Of a stretch of DNA of 64,000 nt, positions 23,810 to 34,770 are shown piece by piece. The stretch is from Candidatus Calescibacterium sp. Its GTDB lineage: Bacteria; DRYD01. The translations under genes were made by a program, and so were the position numbers. The stretch is taken from contig JANXCV010000002.1 of assembly GCA_025059235.1 (NCBI GenBank), positions 333,498 to 397,497 on the forward strand, read 5' to 3'. How positions within the stretch are numbered: the stretch's first letter is position 1; the number at the start of each line of letters is the position of its first letter. The notes beneath the pieces are model-generated. The model saw only the letters and a program-made list of their open reading frames with translations. It searched no databases and was not told where the DNA came from.

Positions 23810-25290
23810 TTAGTAGATTTGATTTATTATTGCTAACCGTAGGGAAGTTGCTATTCCACCTCTAGCTTTTAGGAAGGGAACCAAGGCATCTATACCTATT
23901 TTCCTGTTTTTTCTATAACCTCTGATGTGAAGATTTTTGTGATTTTTTCTTGTAAGTCAATCTATCGGTATATTCATTTTCTAGCGATAGCCTGAATAAG
24001 TTAACAATGTTAACAAATCTTATGTTCATTTCTGGTATAAGTTCTTTTAGAATCCTTTGAACAAAAACACTTTCCTTAGTAGGTATATCACCACAATTGG
24101 ATAAAACTACATCTGGCTCTTCGGGATCGCTAAAAACATCAAAAATACTTATTACCTTAATAAAATGATTGTATGCTTTTTCTATAGATAGATACTGAGG
24201 ATGAATTTGCTTATCACATATGATAACGTTAATTCCCTTAGTTGTTTGTAGGCAAAAATGTACACAAGATAGCAAGGTATTAGAATCGCAAGAGAAGTAT
24301 ACTCTGACTATTTGTGGCCACTTATCTACTATCGAGTTTATAAACCCAGGGTTTTGATGTGTAAACCCTTATGATCTTGTCTTCAAACAACTGAAGTAAG
24401 TAGAATATTTAGTGAACTTATGGGTTCTCTACTGGTTAACCATGGAAGAAATTATGGATGCAAAGCTTTCATAAGGTTTAAGATTACATGTCTTCCAGTG
24501 AGGATATAGCCTTCTAACCAAGTCTTCAAACCTTATGCTCTGACAGAAACTCTATTGTTCTAAGGACTAAATAATCTGAAACTACTAATATTGTATTTTA
24601 TTACATCTTCCAAATAGATTCCTAGATTATAAGTATTTGTAGTTCTCAACTTCTTTGTAGTTTGAATATCTATTCCATTTTATTTCTTATGGTTTATAGC
24701 TTCTGAGCAATTATTCTAGTGATCCTATTATGAAATGATTTTTGATTTTCCCAAGGACCTATACCCTTTTATGATTACCATAGGAAGTTTTAGTTTTACA
24801 AAAAAGAGTTTATTTTTGTTTCTTGCTTGCTCCCAAATACTTCTTAAGTATTATCGATACGTGATAGAATTGTTGGATTATTTATTTTATAGCTATATTT
24901 AATGATAGAGCTGGAATTACTGCACTGTCTATAATGGGACTTATGAATTTGTCGGAGTGCTATAATGTGGCAAGTAGACAAGCTTCTGCTTCTTCATCTT
25001 TTCTTGGATAGTTCTCGGTAGTTCTGGTGTATAGTGGCTACCTAAACTCCCTGGGAATGAAAAAGCTTTGAAGAGATTTTTCATTAATTCTATATCTTGG
25101 CTGAAATAGAGGTAGTATTTTGATAAATTCTCTTCAAGATATAGAAGAGCTATATATCCCAGTGCTTCATATTTAGGACCTATAACTATCATAAAATCTA
25201 TGTCATATAACCTAATGGCCTAGTAACCTATCTTTTCTTTTATATGTTCTGATTTTAAAGGTTCCAATAATAGAGGATTGTATATATCAT
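23810..25290 (-). pseudogene. xfp: Decayed phosphoketolase
   Basis: Relic of xylulose-5-phosphate/fructose-6-phosphate phosphoketolase. Minus-strand fragments in family order are EPLKSEHIKEKI, a stop, IGPKYEALG (normally TGPGHGGP), AFSFPGSLGSHYTPELP (FRQFSFPGGIPSHVAPETP), a shifted DEEAEACLLATL*HSDKFI (GDGEAETGPLATSWHSNKF), YKINNPTILSRI (KIANPTVLARI), then after a large loss GFTHQNPGFINSIVDKW, VYFSCDSNTLLS, EEPDVVLSNCGDIPTKES and NHKNLHIRGYR. Several stops and frameshifts are present and about 0.9 kb of the usual 2.4 kb is missing, chiefly from the middle (24370-24840). The TPP-binding and glycine-rich sites are destroyed. It sat upstream of ackA, the classic pairing for the phosphoketolase route to acetate. 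Confidence 0.88.
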
Positions 25291-25314
25291 ATATCATCAG
25301 GTGAGATTTTTTAC

Positions 25315-26730
25315 TCACAATTTTTCCTTCCTTATATCCATTCTATACAAATCAATGAAAATTAAGTTGTCAAAGGTGCTATAAACAGTTGCATTTAAAG
25401 AATCTAGAAAAAATAGTTGAGAAAAAAGATTGATATTTTCATCATAAAATACTGTCTTGGCTATGTTTTTTGTATTGTCAACATATCTTATTTTTTTGAA
25501 ATTAAGATCAATGAAAAAAGTTCTTTCTACAGTGTAAAAACAATCCGATATTTTTCCTTTTAATTTTTCATATTCTTTATCAGTTGGTTTAAACGATAAA
25601 GAGAAGCTTTTTCCTGTTTCTATATCTAGTGTTCTTATGAGCGAGTATTCTGTGTCCGCTACGTAGATAAAATTATCCTCTAAATGAATGTTATTTATGT
25701 TACCCCATATGGTTTGTTTCCATATTCCATCGGTAGGTATAGGAGTATGTCTAGATTTTTGACCACTTACATTGTAAAAATATATTTCCAATCTTTCATT
25801 TTCTACTAACTCTTTGGTAATGTTATATCTGAGTATATATATCGTATTGTGATCCCATAAAATAATATTTTGATTATTTATTCTTATCTTTTTCAAATCT
25901 AAATCTTTTAATTTTTCATGTACGGTTGCTAAATCGAATTCATCAAGAATTTGTATCATGTTTCTATCAAATACATACTTTTGAAGGATAAGTTTATTAT
26001 CAATTGTTAGTAAGAATATTAAAATATTGTTGTGATCCAAGGGAAGTAGATCTAATGATTTTATAAGTTCATTAATTTTTATGCTCTTTAATTCTTCCAG
26101 GTTATAGTTTATGAAAAAGTATATACTAATTGTAGAATATCCGCTTATATTTCTTAATCCACTTATAATATATCCTTTTCTGAATGGTTTTACTCTTATA
26201 TCTTTCACTAACTGCGAAGAATTCAAAGGAATATTGATATACTTATACTTATCCAGTAAAACATTACTAGATGCTAATGATATTTCATTCTGCACAGAAA
26301 ATTTTATATTATTATCTTTTTTTATAAATAAATACGCCAATTCATAAGCGACAGAAGAGAAAGTGTTAAATATTTCAAGATTATTATTCCTGTTTGTTAA
26401 CACTATGTCTTTTGATATTGGCATAGAAAATGAATCTGTTGTTTGATAAATAGGAAATGGTAGGTTATGAACTAAGTATTCCTCATGATACTTTATTTTA
26501 TGTGGAATTATGCAAACTATACTGAATCTACTTGTATCAATATCATTCTTGTGGTTCAAAAAGAAGTATTCTATAAATTTGAATATCATTCTTATGTTTG
26601 GAGAAGAATAGTTTAAGATCAAAACATCATTATTATCTATAATACTATCTAGATTAGTTGTTGTATTCAGAGGAATTAGTTTAATTTCTGTGATGTGGTT
26701 AACTTTTTTTTCTATTTTGCTATCTTTCAT
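25315..26730 (-). CDS. Hypothetical protein, possibly beta-propeller
   Basis: I do not recognise this 471-residue protein. It has no signal peptide and no membrane segment. The C-terminal half has repeated beta-type stretches such as NNIHLEDNFIYVADTEYSLIRTLD followed by GKSFSLSF, which is the pattern of an NHL- or YncE-like propeller blade, so a cytoplasmic propeller is plausible. The N-terminal 130 residues look like an alpha/beta domain (DVLILNYSSPNIRMIFKF). It overlaps the nadK-like gene by 11 bp and is the last intact gene of the korA-korB-bpsA-lplA-nadK run. The decayed phosphoketolase begins 25 bp after it, so that operon once extended further. Codon use is like its neighbours. Confidence 0.6.
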   Translation of the reverse strand: MKDSKIEKKVNHITEIKLIPLNTTTNLDSIIDNNDVLILNYSSPNIRMIFKFIEYFFLNHKNDIDTSRFSIVCIIPHKIKYHEEYLVHNLPFPIYQTTDSFSMPISKDIVLTNRNNNLEIFNTFSSVAYELAYLFIKKDNNIKFSVQNEISLASSNVLLDKYKYINIPLNSSQLVKDIRVKPFRKGYIISGLRNISGYSTISIYFFINYNLEELKSIKINELIKSLDLLPLDHNNILIFLLTIDNKLILQKYVFDRNMIQILDEFDLATVHEKLKDLDLKKIRINNQNIILWDHNTIYILRYNITKELVENERLEIYFYNVSGQKSRHTPIPTDGIWKQTIWGNINNIHLEDNFIYVADTEYSLIRTLDIETGKSFSLSFKPTDKEYEKLKGKISDCFYTVERTFFIDLNFKKIRYVDNTKNIAKTVFYDENINLFSQLFFLDSLNATVYSTFDNLIFIDLYRMDIRKEKL

Positions 26731-27577
26731 AGAATTCTTCTACCCATTTTTGCAGAATATTTTTGTTTCCTATGAGTGTGAACTTATTCTCAGTTTTTTT
26801 TATAGTTATGGATTGTTGAGGTTCAAGTATTAGTTTGTCTTGTCCGTCTGTCAAAAGAATAGCGTTTTTTTTATCCTTATTGCTTATTAATATGTCCTGC
26901 CCCTTAATAAGTTGAGGTCTATATTTTAGGGAATGAGGAGCTATAAAACACACTCCTATTAAATCCTTAAAGTTCGTATCTATATAGATCCCATTTATCG
27001 ATAAAAAATAACCTGTTGAACCAAAAGGAGTAAAAACTATTATACCATCACCTATCTCTTCTAAATTCACCGAGTTGATTGAGTAGGATAATTTTATTGT
27101 CTTGTAATGTATGTAAGGTTTTATAACTACATCTCCTACAAAGTAGTATTGATCATTAACTGTCCAAAAGAATCCATCTACAAAGTTTTTTTCTTCGTAG
27201 TCCATTGTGACTTTTTCTAACAAGTCAATTTCGTTATTCAGGAACTGCTCAATTAGGCTTTTGGGATAAAAACAGTAAAAACCCTTGTTACCAAAATTAA
27301 AGGAAATAGTATATATGTTAGGTGTTTTTAATGATTCTGCCGTAAGAGATAGAGATGAAAATAAACTACCATCTCCACCAAAATTTATAAGTAAAATATT
27401 GGATCCTATATCGATTTTGTTAATATTACTTTTAAAAATAGATATCTCCCTTCTATTTGTTATATCAATCGGTCTCAAACATTGACATTTACTCTTTATT
27501 TTTCCGTAGAATTCCTTTATAATGAAAGAATCCACGTTTATGGAATTATAGAATATTATTACCCCGTCAATTTTCAT
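26720..27577 (-). CDS. nadK: NAD kinase
   Basis: Phosphorylates NAD to NADP. The 285-residue protein shows the NADK core: LLINFGGDGSLFSSL, with the GGDG motif at 67-70, then IYTISFNFGNKGF (normally GVNxGxLGF), and the C-terminal substrate-binding segment VFTPFGSTGYFLSINGIYI (TPTGSTAYSLSAGGP) followed by FIAPHSLKYRPQLI (PICPHSLSNRPIV). Length is typical of the bacterial family. The conserved Asp and the GSTGY region are intact. Its 3' end overlaps the downstream hypothetical gene by 11 bp, and it begins 24 bp after lplA. The partner of this operon position, if any, is not evident; it may simply supply NADP. Confidence 0.92.
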   Translation of the reverse strand: MKIDGVIIFYNSINVDSFIIKEFYGKIKSKCQCLRPIDITNRREISIFKSNINKIDIGSNILLINFGGDGSLFSSLSLTAESLKTPNIYTISFNFGNKGFYCFYPKSLIEQFLNNEIDLLEKVTMDYEEKNFVDGFFWTVNDQYYFVGDVVIKPYIHYKTIKLSYSINSVNLEEIGDGIIVFTPFGSTGYFLSINGIYIDTNFKDLIGVCFIAPHSLKYRPQLIKGQDILISNKDKKNAILLTDGQDKLILEPQQSITIKKTENKFTLIGNKNILQKWVEEFYER

Positions 27578-27601
27578 AAGATTTCATGAAAAAATTGGAT
27601 T

Positions 27602-28375
27602 CTATTTGAATTTAAGGGATTTTATAAGATCAAGAATGTTTAGTTGATGATATCTAAAACTGCTATCTAGTTTCATAATTTGGGATAGAAAATTGTTTTC
27701 CACACTGGATATTAATTTTTCATCTATGTTCGAAAATAGATAGTTCATTTTTATATTTGATTGAACCAGGAATTTATTATTAGATATTTTTATCGCTGTT
27801 CCTATTACTTTATGGTTGTTATATATTTTTTCGAAACTATGAACTTTTTCAAAACAGTTGAAACTTTTGTATTTTCTTTCTTGATAGTTAATTTCTCGGT
27901 CTTCTTGTTTTTGATTATTTGTATGCATTTTCAGTAAGGGAAGTATTGACTCCCACAGTAGATTATTAACAAAGTGATGTATTAAACTGATTTTATCATT
28001 TCCTTTTTGGATATTTAACTTGTCAAGAATATTTAAGGAAGAGACTAAGCAAAAGGTTAAATCTTTCTTGGGGTAATGGAATACTGCTTTACCTCCTGTT
28101 ATTCTCCTTACGAAAAACCACTTATTAAATTCCCTCTTTATTTCTTCTGGAATGATTCTTTGAAAATAACCCAAGGTAACTGTGTGGTTTGAGAATGTAT
28201 AAAATCTTGCAATTATAGATTCTTCAGGATTGTTAACTAATTTCTCATAATTCTCAAATAGAAGCTTATCTATTTTCATATTTAGGAAGCCACTATAACT
28301 ACCTCTTTTTATTAGTACAAAATTCAATACTTTTTTTGCATCTATGCTAGTAGAGTGTAACATATGCTTCATCAT
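27602..28375 (-). CDS. lplA: Lipoate-protein ligase A family protein
   Basis: Attaches lipoate (or octanoate) to lipoyl domains. The family pattern is clear: GFLNMKIDKLL (normally NMAIDEALL), TFSNHTVTLGYFQ, RRITGGKAVFHYPKKDLTF (RRxTGGGAVxHxxxLTYS) and the lysine-bearing NNHKVIGTAIKI (KIAGxAQ). The usual His after the GG is present. The start is not certain: bpsA ends at 28347, and ATGs at 28375, 28372 and 28363 are all possible; an open frame continues to 28420 but with a large overlap. No ribosome-binding site decides it. No lipoylated enzyme (E2, GcvH) is encoded in the window, so its target is not shown here. An octanoyltransferase role cannot be excluded. Confidence 0.8.
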   Translation of the reverse strand: MMKHMLHSTSIDAKKVLNFVLIKRGSYSGFLNMKIDKLLFENYEKLVNNPEESIIARFYTFSNHTVTLGYFQRIIPEEIKREFNKWFFVRRITGGKAVFHYPKKDLTFCLVSSLNILDKLNIQKGNDKISLIHHFVNNLLWESILPLLKMHTNNQKQEDREINYQERKYKSFNCFEKVHSFEKIYNNHKVIGTAIKISNNKFLVQSNIKMNYLFSNIDEKLISSVENNFLSQIMKLDSSFRYHQLNILDLIKSLKFK

Positions 28376-29399
28376 CGTAATATAGACCCCTTTCCAGTTT
28401 ATATTCTCTATCCGGATCAAACAATGGATTAGGCTTATCTATTAACTCTAATCTGTGAAAAGCAGAATTATACCAAGGTTTATCTGGCTTAGGCAAATCT
28501 AAACCTATCTCAGTAGATACTCTGTACCCTTTAGAAACTATATCATCCGGATTTAATTCATACAGTTGAAATTTGTCCAATATATCGGTAATGACAAAAT
28601 TCATTTCGTAAAGATTTTTATGTATTTTGTACCATTTTTTGTACGAAGCTTCTAGGTGTGTTAGACCGAAGTAAGTGACTCCGTTCTCCTTTAGCATTGA
28701 GGCTCCTCTTGAAATAAATAGTGTTATGCCTTGAACTGTTTCAACGGGATCTGTTAAGAATAAATCAAAAGAATTTCTTAGGTTTTTATCTACTTTCCAT
28801 TCAACGTTGTAGCATAATGCCTCAAGGTTTGATAATTTCAAATCATTACTTTTCTGATTTATATAATCTACTATCCTCTTATCTGCTTCTAGCACTAGTA
28901 TTCTATTTGGTAATTTTGTGATTGCTAGTGCTATCGAGGTTAGGTCATCGTCTCCTATTAGGACAATATTTTTATTCTCCAAATCACCCTTGTAATACAT
29001 AAAAGCTATTCTACTAACCACAGTTTCTAGGCTTACCACTCCTTGATCAAATTCAGGTATTGCTTTAGGTCTATCTTTTATTATCTGTTCAAAATCCCTC
29101 AGGATTTCTCTAAAAATGCTTAGATCTAAACCATTACCGTTACAATATTTGCACTTTACTTGTTTATATTCCATTTTTGAAATGCTTTTTAATACTTTTT
29201 TACCTTCTTCCGTTAGATGAAATGTATTATTGCTATACTCTATCATCTTATTGTTTAATAAATCTTTTATGCTAGTTATTGTGTTTGCTGCTGTATCGAA
29301 CGATTCCCTTAGTAGATCCCAATAAGTTTTGGATGACTCTGATAGGGTCCTGAGTATAATGTGTTCGGTTTTCGAGATATTTTCTGTGTTTATTTTCAT
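28347..29399 (-). CDS. bpsA: Branched-chain polyamine synthase BpsA
   Basis: Transfers aminopropyl groups from decarboxylated SAM to spermidine, giving N4-bis(aminopropyl)spermidine, a polyamine found in thermophiles. The 350-residue protein has an N-terminal winged-helix-like domain (about 1-75), a CKYCNGNG segment, then a Rossmann methyltransferase-like domain with NIVLIGDDDLTSIALAI and FLTDPVETVQGI, which match BpsA of Thermococcus and Thermus relatives as I remember them. A C-terminal part rich in aromatic and acidic residues (YKLERGLYYDDEAYV) is also typical. It lies between korB (20 bp upstream) and lplA (overlapping about 29 bp). The gene is one of the best hints that this organism grows at high temperature. 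Confidence 0.88.
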   Translation of the reverse strand: MKINTENISKTEHIILRTLSESSKTYWDLLRESFDTAANTITSIKDLLNNKMIEYSNNTFHLTEEGKKVLKSISKMEYKQVKCKYCNGNGLDLSIFREILRDFEQIIKDRPKAIPEFDQGVVSLETVVSRIAFMYYKGDLENKNIVLIGDDDLTSIALAITKLPNRILVLEADKRIVDYINQKSNDLKLSNLEALCYNVEWKVDKNLRNSFDLFLTDPVETVQGITLFISRGASMLKENGVTYFGLTHLEASYKKWYKIHKNLYEMNFVITDILDKFQLYELNPDDIVSKGYRVSTEIGLDLPKPDKPWYNSAFHRLELIDKPNPLFDPDREYKLERGLYYDDEAYVTLY

Positions 29400-29419
29400 A
29401 AAATTACCCCCTTATTTTC

Positions 29420-30379
<960 letters not shown>

Positions 30380-30413
30380 CTAAAAAGTACATCAAATTTA
30401 GAACTTTTTTATT

Positions 30414-32228
30414 CTATATCCCTGCTTTACAAATTATCCTTTCTTGATCTAAGTTTATTGCATCTATCACTCCTTTAAATATCTCCTCTCTTGAAAAAGG
30501 TCTACCATTCCACTTAAGAATTCTCTTATGTATATTTATGCCTGTCTCTTTTCTTATTAAGTTACATAGTTGACCAGAATAATTAGCTTCTATTCCTATT
30601 ATCATTTTCGAGTTACTTAAAATTTGTTTTATTTCGTTAGCAGGAAATGGTTTTAGTAGAATAATTTGTAAGAAATTTATCTTGTAGTACTTATTTAATT
30701 CTTCTAGAGAGTCTAATATAGGACCTTTGGCCGATCCCCAACTTACAATTGTATATTCTGCATCTCCAGGACCGTATAACCTATACTTCAACGAATCGGG
30801 GACTTCTTTTAAAATGGTATGTATCTTCTTCATTCTCTTTTCAAACATTATGGTTCTATTATTCGATTCTTCGCATATATGTCCAACTTCATCATGTTCG
30901 TCACCAGTATTCCAAAAGGCACCTTGACCCAATACTATCCTCGGTGATATTCCATCTTCTGTTATCTTGAATCTCTTATATTTACCTTCTGTTTTCAGCA
31001 AATCTTGTAATTCCTCATTTGATAACATTTTACCTCTTTCTATTTTGACTTTAGAAATATCGAAAATTTTTACTGTTTGAATACTGTTTGCTATCGATTT
31101 ATCTGACAGGAATATTACGGGTACTTGATATTTTTCTGCTAAGTTGAAAGCTTCAATAGATAAATAGAAACTTTCTTCTATATCACCTGGGCTTATGACT
31201 ATTCTTGGGAATTCTGAATGTCCTCCATATAGAGAGAATTCTAGATCTCCTTGTTCATGTCTTGTTGGTAAACCAGTGGAGGGACCACCACGCTGATAAT
31301 TGAAGATTACTACAGGGACTTCATTCATACCAGCCCAACCTTGAGCTTCTGTCATTAGGCTCAGACCAGGACCTGATGTAGATGTAGCTGACCTTACTCC
31401 AGCTAGTGAAGCACCTATTGCCATACAGATTGCAGCTATCTCATCTTCTGTTTGAACTACTAGTACACCATATTCTGGATGAGTTTCTAAATATTCACTT
31501 TCATCGCTTGCAGGTGTTATGGGATAATAGGTTTGGAATCTACATCCTGCCACTATCTTGCCAATTGCTGTAGCAGTAGTTCCAGAAGTTAAGACTAAGT
31601 TTTCATTATTTTCTATAGGTCTTAACTCATAATTAGATTTACTTACATAATCATTTGAATGTACATAGTCAAACGTCAGTTTTGCGGCAAAAACATTTAT
31701 TTCCAACACTTTTGATCTTCTTCCTGTGAATACTGCTTGTAAGTTTCTCTTCAAGTATTCAAAATCTAAATTCAACACTGCTAATGATGCAGCTACTGTT
31801 ATGACGTTTCTCATTATTTGTAATTTTGAATATTCTTTTTCTTTCTGAAATTTTAAGGCTGCTTCTTTTATTATTTCGTTAAAAGGTATAGGAACTATAA
31901 CATATTTTGTCGAGTCCAATTCTACAGACAATTCTTTGTCGAGTATTATTATTCCTCCTTTTACTACATTGTTTTTGTGCAGTTCTAACGTTAATTTATC
32001 AAAAGTTGCCAAGATATCTATATTATCACTGTGTGATCTTATTGGTTTATCAGACACACTTATTGGATAGTAACTATGTGCTCCTTTAATATTCGAATGA
32101 TATTCTCTTTTGCCGAATATGTATAGACCTATCGAAGCACAAGTTTTTGCAAAGGTGTGTGCAGATGAATCAACTCCCATTCCCTGAGGCCCACCTATTA
32201 ACCAAGTCAGGTTGTTTATCTTTTTCAT
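30414..32228 (-). CDS. korA: 2-oxoacid:ferredoxin oxidoreductase, fused gamma-alpha subunit
   Basis: Large subunit of the two-subunit oxidoreductase. The 604-residue protein joins a gamma domain (about 1-190; IGGPQGMGVDSSAHTF, KREYHSNIKGAHSYYPI) to an alpha domain (YYPITPASDESEYL, VVQTEDEIAAICMAIGASLAGVRSATSTSGPG, GGPSTGLPTRHEQGDL). The order and length fit KorA-type proteins. Alpha motif YPITP is the CoA/substrate signature. It starts a new transcript or follows cdsA after 101 bp, and leads korB, bpsA, lplA and nadK. With glutamate degradation through P5C dehydrogenase at 60382, 2-oxoglutarate is a sensible substrate, but that link is inference. Confidence 0.92.
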   Translation of the reverse strand: MKKINNLTWLIGGPQGMGVDSSAHTFAKTCASIGLYIFGKREYHSNIKGAHSYYPISVSDKPIRSHSDNIDILATFDKLTLELHKNNVVKGGIIILDKELSVELDSTKYVIVPIPFNEIIKEAALKFQKEKEYSKLQIMRNVITVAASLAVLNLDFEYLKRNLQAVFTGRRSKVLEINVFAAKLTFDYVHSNDYVSKSNYELRPIENNENLVLTSGTTATAIGKIVAGCRFQTYYPITPASDESEYLETHPEYGVLVVQTEDEIAAICMAIGASLAGVRSATSTSGPGLSLMTEAQGWAGMNEVPVVIFNYQRGGPSTGLPTRHEQGDLEFSLYGGHSEFPRIVISPGDIEESFYLSIEAFNLAEKYQVPVIFLSDKSIANSIQTVKIFDISKVKIERGKMLSNEELQDLLKTEGKYKRFKITEDGISPRIVLGQGAFWNTGDEHDEVGHICEESNNRTIMFEKRMKKIHTILKEVPDSLKYRLYGPGDAEYTIVSWGSAKGPILDSLEELNKYYKINFLQIILLKPFPANEIKQILSNSKMIIGIEANYSGQLCNLIRKETGINIHKRILKWNGRPFSREEIFKGVIDAINLDQERIICKAGI

Positions 32229-32329
32229 AGTACTGAACCCCTTTCTTGTTTCTAAAATAATCGTTCTTTAGGTATATAATTAAATGAAAAATAATAAAAT
32301 CCTTTTACATATCTTAGAATGGCAGGAAA

Positions 32330-33187
32330 CTAAACGACAAAGAGAATCACTGAGGAAATAAATAATGAAAATATTAGGCTGTCTAGTCTGTCTAGGATCC
32401 CTCCATGTCCCGGTAGAATACTTCCAGATTCTTTAACTCCAGCTACTCTCTTCGTAATTGACTCAAATAGATCTCCAAATGGACAAAGTGAGGATATCAA
32501 AAATATCATCGCCAGAATCCTATATAATCCTAAGTCAAATATTCCCAATATATCTGCAACCAGTATTCCTACACCGAAACTCATTACAGAACCACCTATG
32601 TATCCTTCGATCGTCTTGGATGGACTTATATTCGTAAAAAAACCTCTTTTCCCAAAAAGCTTCCCACTGAAATAAGCAAAAATATCGTGACAATAGTTTG
32701 TAACAACGATCAGCAGCATTAATAAGCCGTTTTTTATTTCAAATAAAATTAACGATAAACACAATGATGACACATAATAAAAGAATAAGAAAAACTCTGT
32801 AATAATGCTAAAAAAAATCCTCTGATTATCTACATTCCTAGAGCTCATTATGTTCTTTAGAATAATTAGAATCATTAAAAATATGTTACCGAGAAAAAAT
32901 ATTGAAAACATGGATCGATTAAAAATGGAAAGATTAGAAATTAACTGATAATTGTACAGATCTACTAAGACAATTGTATCTATCCATAAAGTGAAGAATA
33001 TCCATGCAAGAATATCCACTTTTTCAGAAAACATCTTCTTTAATTCAAAAATTGCTGCTATTTGAAAAAATATGACCATAACATAGAAAACAAACTTGTT
33101 CTCAAATACCGAATAAAAAAATATAAAAGTAAGTAATAGACCCGTCAACACTCTGTATACGAACTTCCTGATATCTTTGAACATCAA
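32330..33187 (-). CDS. cdsA: Phosphatidate cytidylyltransferase
   Basis: Makes CDP-diacylglycerol from phosphatidate and CTP in the inner membrane. The 285-residue protein has about seven to eight membrane segments and the C-terminal family signature: SPSKTIEGYIGG, then GDLFESITKRVAGVKESGSILPGHGGILDRLDS broken across 240-275. In the usual signature S-x2-x-K-R-x4-K-D, the Asp after Lys is here Glu (KES), a mild change. It overlaps lysS by 4 bp, so the two are cotranscribed. Phospholipid synthesis is also represented by plsY elsewhere in the window. The start ATG is within the lysS stop overlap (GATG). Confidence 0.9.
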   Translation of the reverse strand: MMFKDIRKFVYRVLTGLLLTFIFFYSVFENKFVFYVMVIFFQIAAIFELKKMFSEKVDILAWIFFTLWIDTIVLVDLYNYQLISNLSIFNRSMFSIFFLGNIFLMILIILKNIMSSRNVDNQRIFFSIITEFFLFFYYVSSLCLSLILFEIKNGLLMLLIVVTNYCHDIFAYFSGKLFGKRGFFTNISPSKTIEGYIGGSVMSFGVGILVADILGIFDLGLYRILAMIFLISSLCPFGDLFESITKRVAGVKESGSILPGHGGILDRLDSLIFSLFISSVILFVV

Positions 33188-34635
33188 TCTTCTTTAGGTA
33201 ACATAGCTGGAAAGAGAATTACTTCCCTTATTGATATTTGATTTGTTAGTATCATAACTATCCTGTCTATTCCAAAACCTAAACCTCCTGTAGGTGGTAA
33301 GCCGTACTTTAGAGCATTTATATAATCTTCATCAAATTCATGAGCTTCTTCTTCTCCCTTTTCTCTTAGTTCTTTCTGTTGTATGAATCTTCTTTCCTGT
33401 TCAAAGGGATCATTCAATTCACTGAAAGCGTTTGCTATTTCAAAATTCGCAACAAAAAGCTCGAATCTTTCTACATACATTGTGTTATCTGATTTAGATA
33501 TTGCAAGAGGTGATATCTCTACCGGATAATCAAGTACAAAAGTGGGGTTTATAAGCTCTGGTTTTACTAACTCATCAAAACATTTATCTATTACGTGACT
33601 TAAGACCCTATTTGATATATTTAACTCATCTGCAATTTTATTCAAATAATCCCTGTCATTCCTTAGTTTTTCTATGTCTATACCCTTCTTATATAATTCC
33701 TCTGGGAAAGATACTTTTCTAAATGGGATAGAAAAATCAATATTCTTACCCTGGTATTCTATTATGTGATTATCATGTATATGTTTAACCAAAGAATGTA
33801 TTAAATTCTCAGTTAAGTTGATCATATCAGATAGATCTGCAAATGCCTGGTATAGCTCCAAAATAGTGAATTCAGGATTATGCTTAGTTGATATTCCTTC
33901 ATTTCTGAATACTTTTCCTATCTCGTATACTTTTTCGAAGTTACCAACGATTAGTCTTTTTAAATATAATTCCGGTGCTATTCTGAGAAACATTTCTATA
34001 CCTAAAGCATTATGAAAGGTTTTAAACGGTTTTGCCAATGCTCCAGTGGGTATGATGTTTAACATTGGAGTTTCTACTTCTATAAAACCCAAATTATCTA
34101 GATAACTTCTAATAAACTTAATTATCTTATTCCTTGTTATAAAGTTCTTTTTTACTTGGGGGTTAATAAAAAGATCGAGATATCTTTGTCTGTATCTTAT
34201 TTCTGGATTCTTCAAACCATGCCATTTTTCGGGTAATTCCAGTAAGCACTTGGCGAGGAAATCATAATCCTTTACGTGTATTGTTAGCTCGCCTGTTCTC
34301 GTTCTGAAAAGAAAACCTTCTACTATAATCCAATCTCCATTGTCTATGTTATCTCTGAAAACGTCAAATTTATCACTTAATTCATCTTTTTTCAGATAAA
34401 TCTGTATTTTTTCTTCCTGTCCAAGAAGATCTGCAAATATACTTTTCCCGTGATGTCTCGTATTTAATATTCTTCCTCCCACTATGAAATTCTCGTTAGG
34501 TAAATTTTCCTGATCTTTGTAAGATTTCTTTAATTGATCTATTGTAACATTGGGTCTCCTTTTCAAAGGATAACCATATGGATTAAAACCAAACTTTCTG
34601 AGATTATCCATATGAATATTCCTGTAGTTATCCAC
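33184..34635 (-). CDS. lysS: Lysyl-tRNA synthetase (class II)
   Basis: Charges tRNA-Lys. The 483-residue protein has an N-terminal OB-fold anticodon-binding domain (VGGRILNTRHHGKSIFADL near 55) and the class II catalytic core: motif 1 around GFIEVETPMLNIIPTGA, motif 2 FRNEGISTKHNPEFT and motif 3 GGLGFGIDRIVMIL at the C-terminus. All residues expected for ATP and lysine binding regions are in place. The gene starts with GTG at 34635, 9 nt after GGAGG; ATG 34611 (MDNLRK) is a weaker alternative. It is divergent from uvsE by 135 bp. Length is typical. Confidence 0.95.
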   Translation of the reverse strand: MDNYRNIHMDNLRKFGFNPYGYPLKRRPNVTIDQLKKSYKDQENLPNENFIVGGRILNTRHHGKSIFADLLGQEEKIQIYLKKDELSDKFDVFRDNIDNGDWIIVEGFLFRTRTGELTIHVKDYDFLAKCLLELPEKWHGLKNPEIRYRQRYLDLFINPQVKKNFITRNKIIKFIRSYLDNLGFIEVETPMLNIIPTGALAKPFKTFHNALGIEMFLRIAPELYLKRLIVGNFEKVYEIGKVFRNEGISTKHNPEFTILELYQAFADLSDMINLTENLIHSLVKHIHDNHIIEYQGKNIDFSIPFRKVSFPEELYKKGIDIEKLRNDRDYLNKIADELNISNRVLSHVIDKCFDELVKPELINPTFVLDYPVEISPLAISKSDNTMYVERFELFVANFEIANAFSELNDPFEQERRFIQQKELREKGEEEAHEFDEDYINALKYGLPPTGGLGFGIDRIVMILTNQISIREVILFPAMLPKED

Positions 34636-34770
34636 TTGATAACACCTCCAGCATTGATACTAGCTAATATTTGTTAATATTTTTTATATAGTTTCTTCAA
34701 ATTACCTTTCTAAATCTCAATGAATAGAAGGATTCAAACCTGATAATATTTAATTACTATTTACCGATAG

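Noticed and set aside
22833..25310. Four separate small minus-strand genes
   Set aside because: Read together they are ordered fragments of phosphoketolase and acetate kinase with stops and frameshifts, so they are pseudogenes and not small genes.
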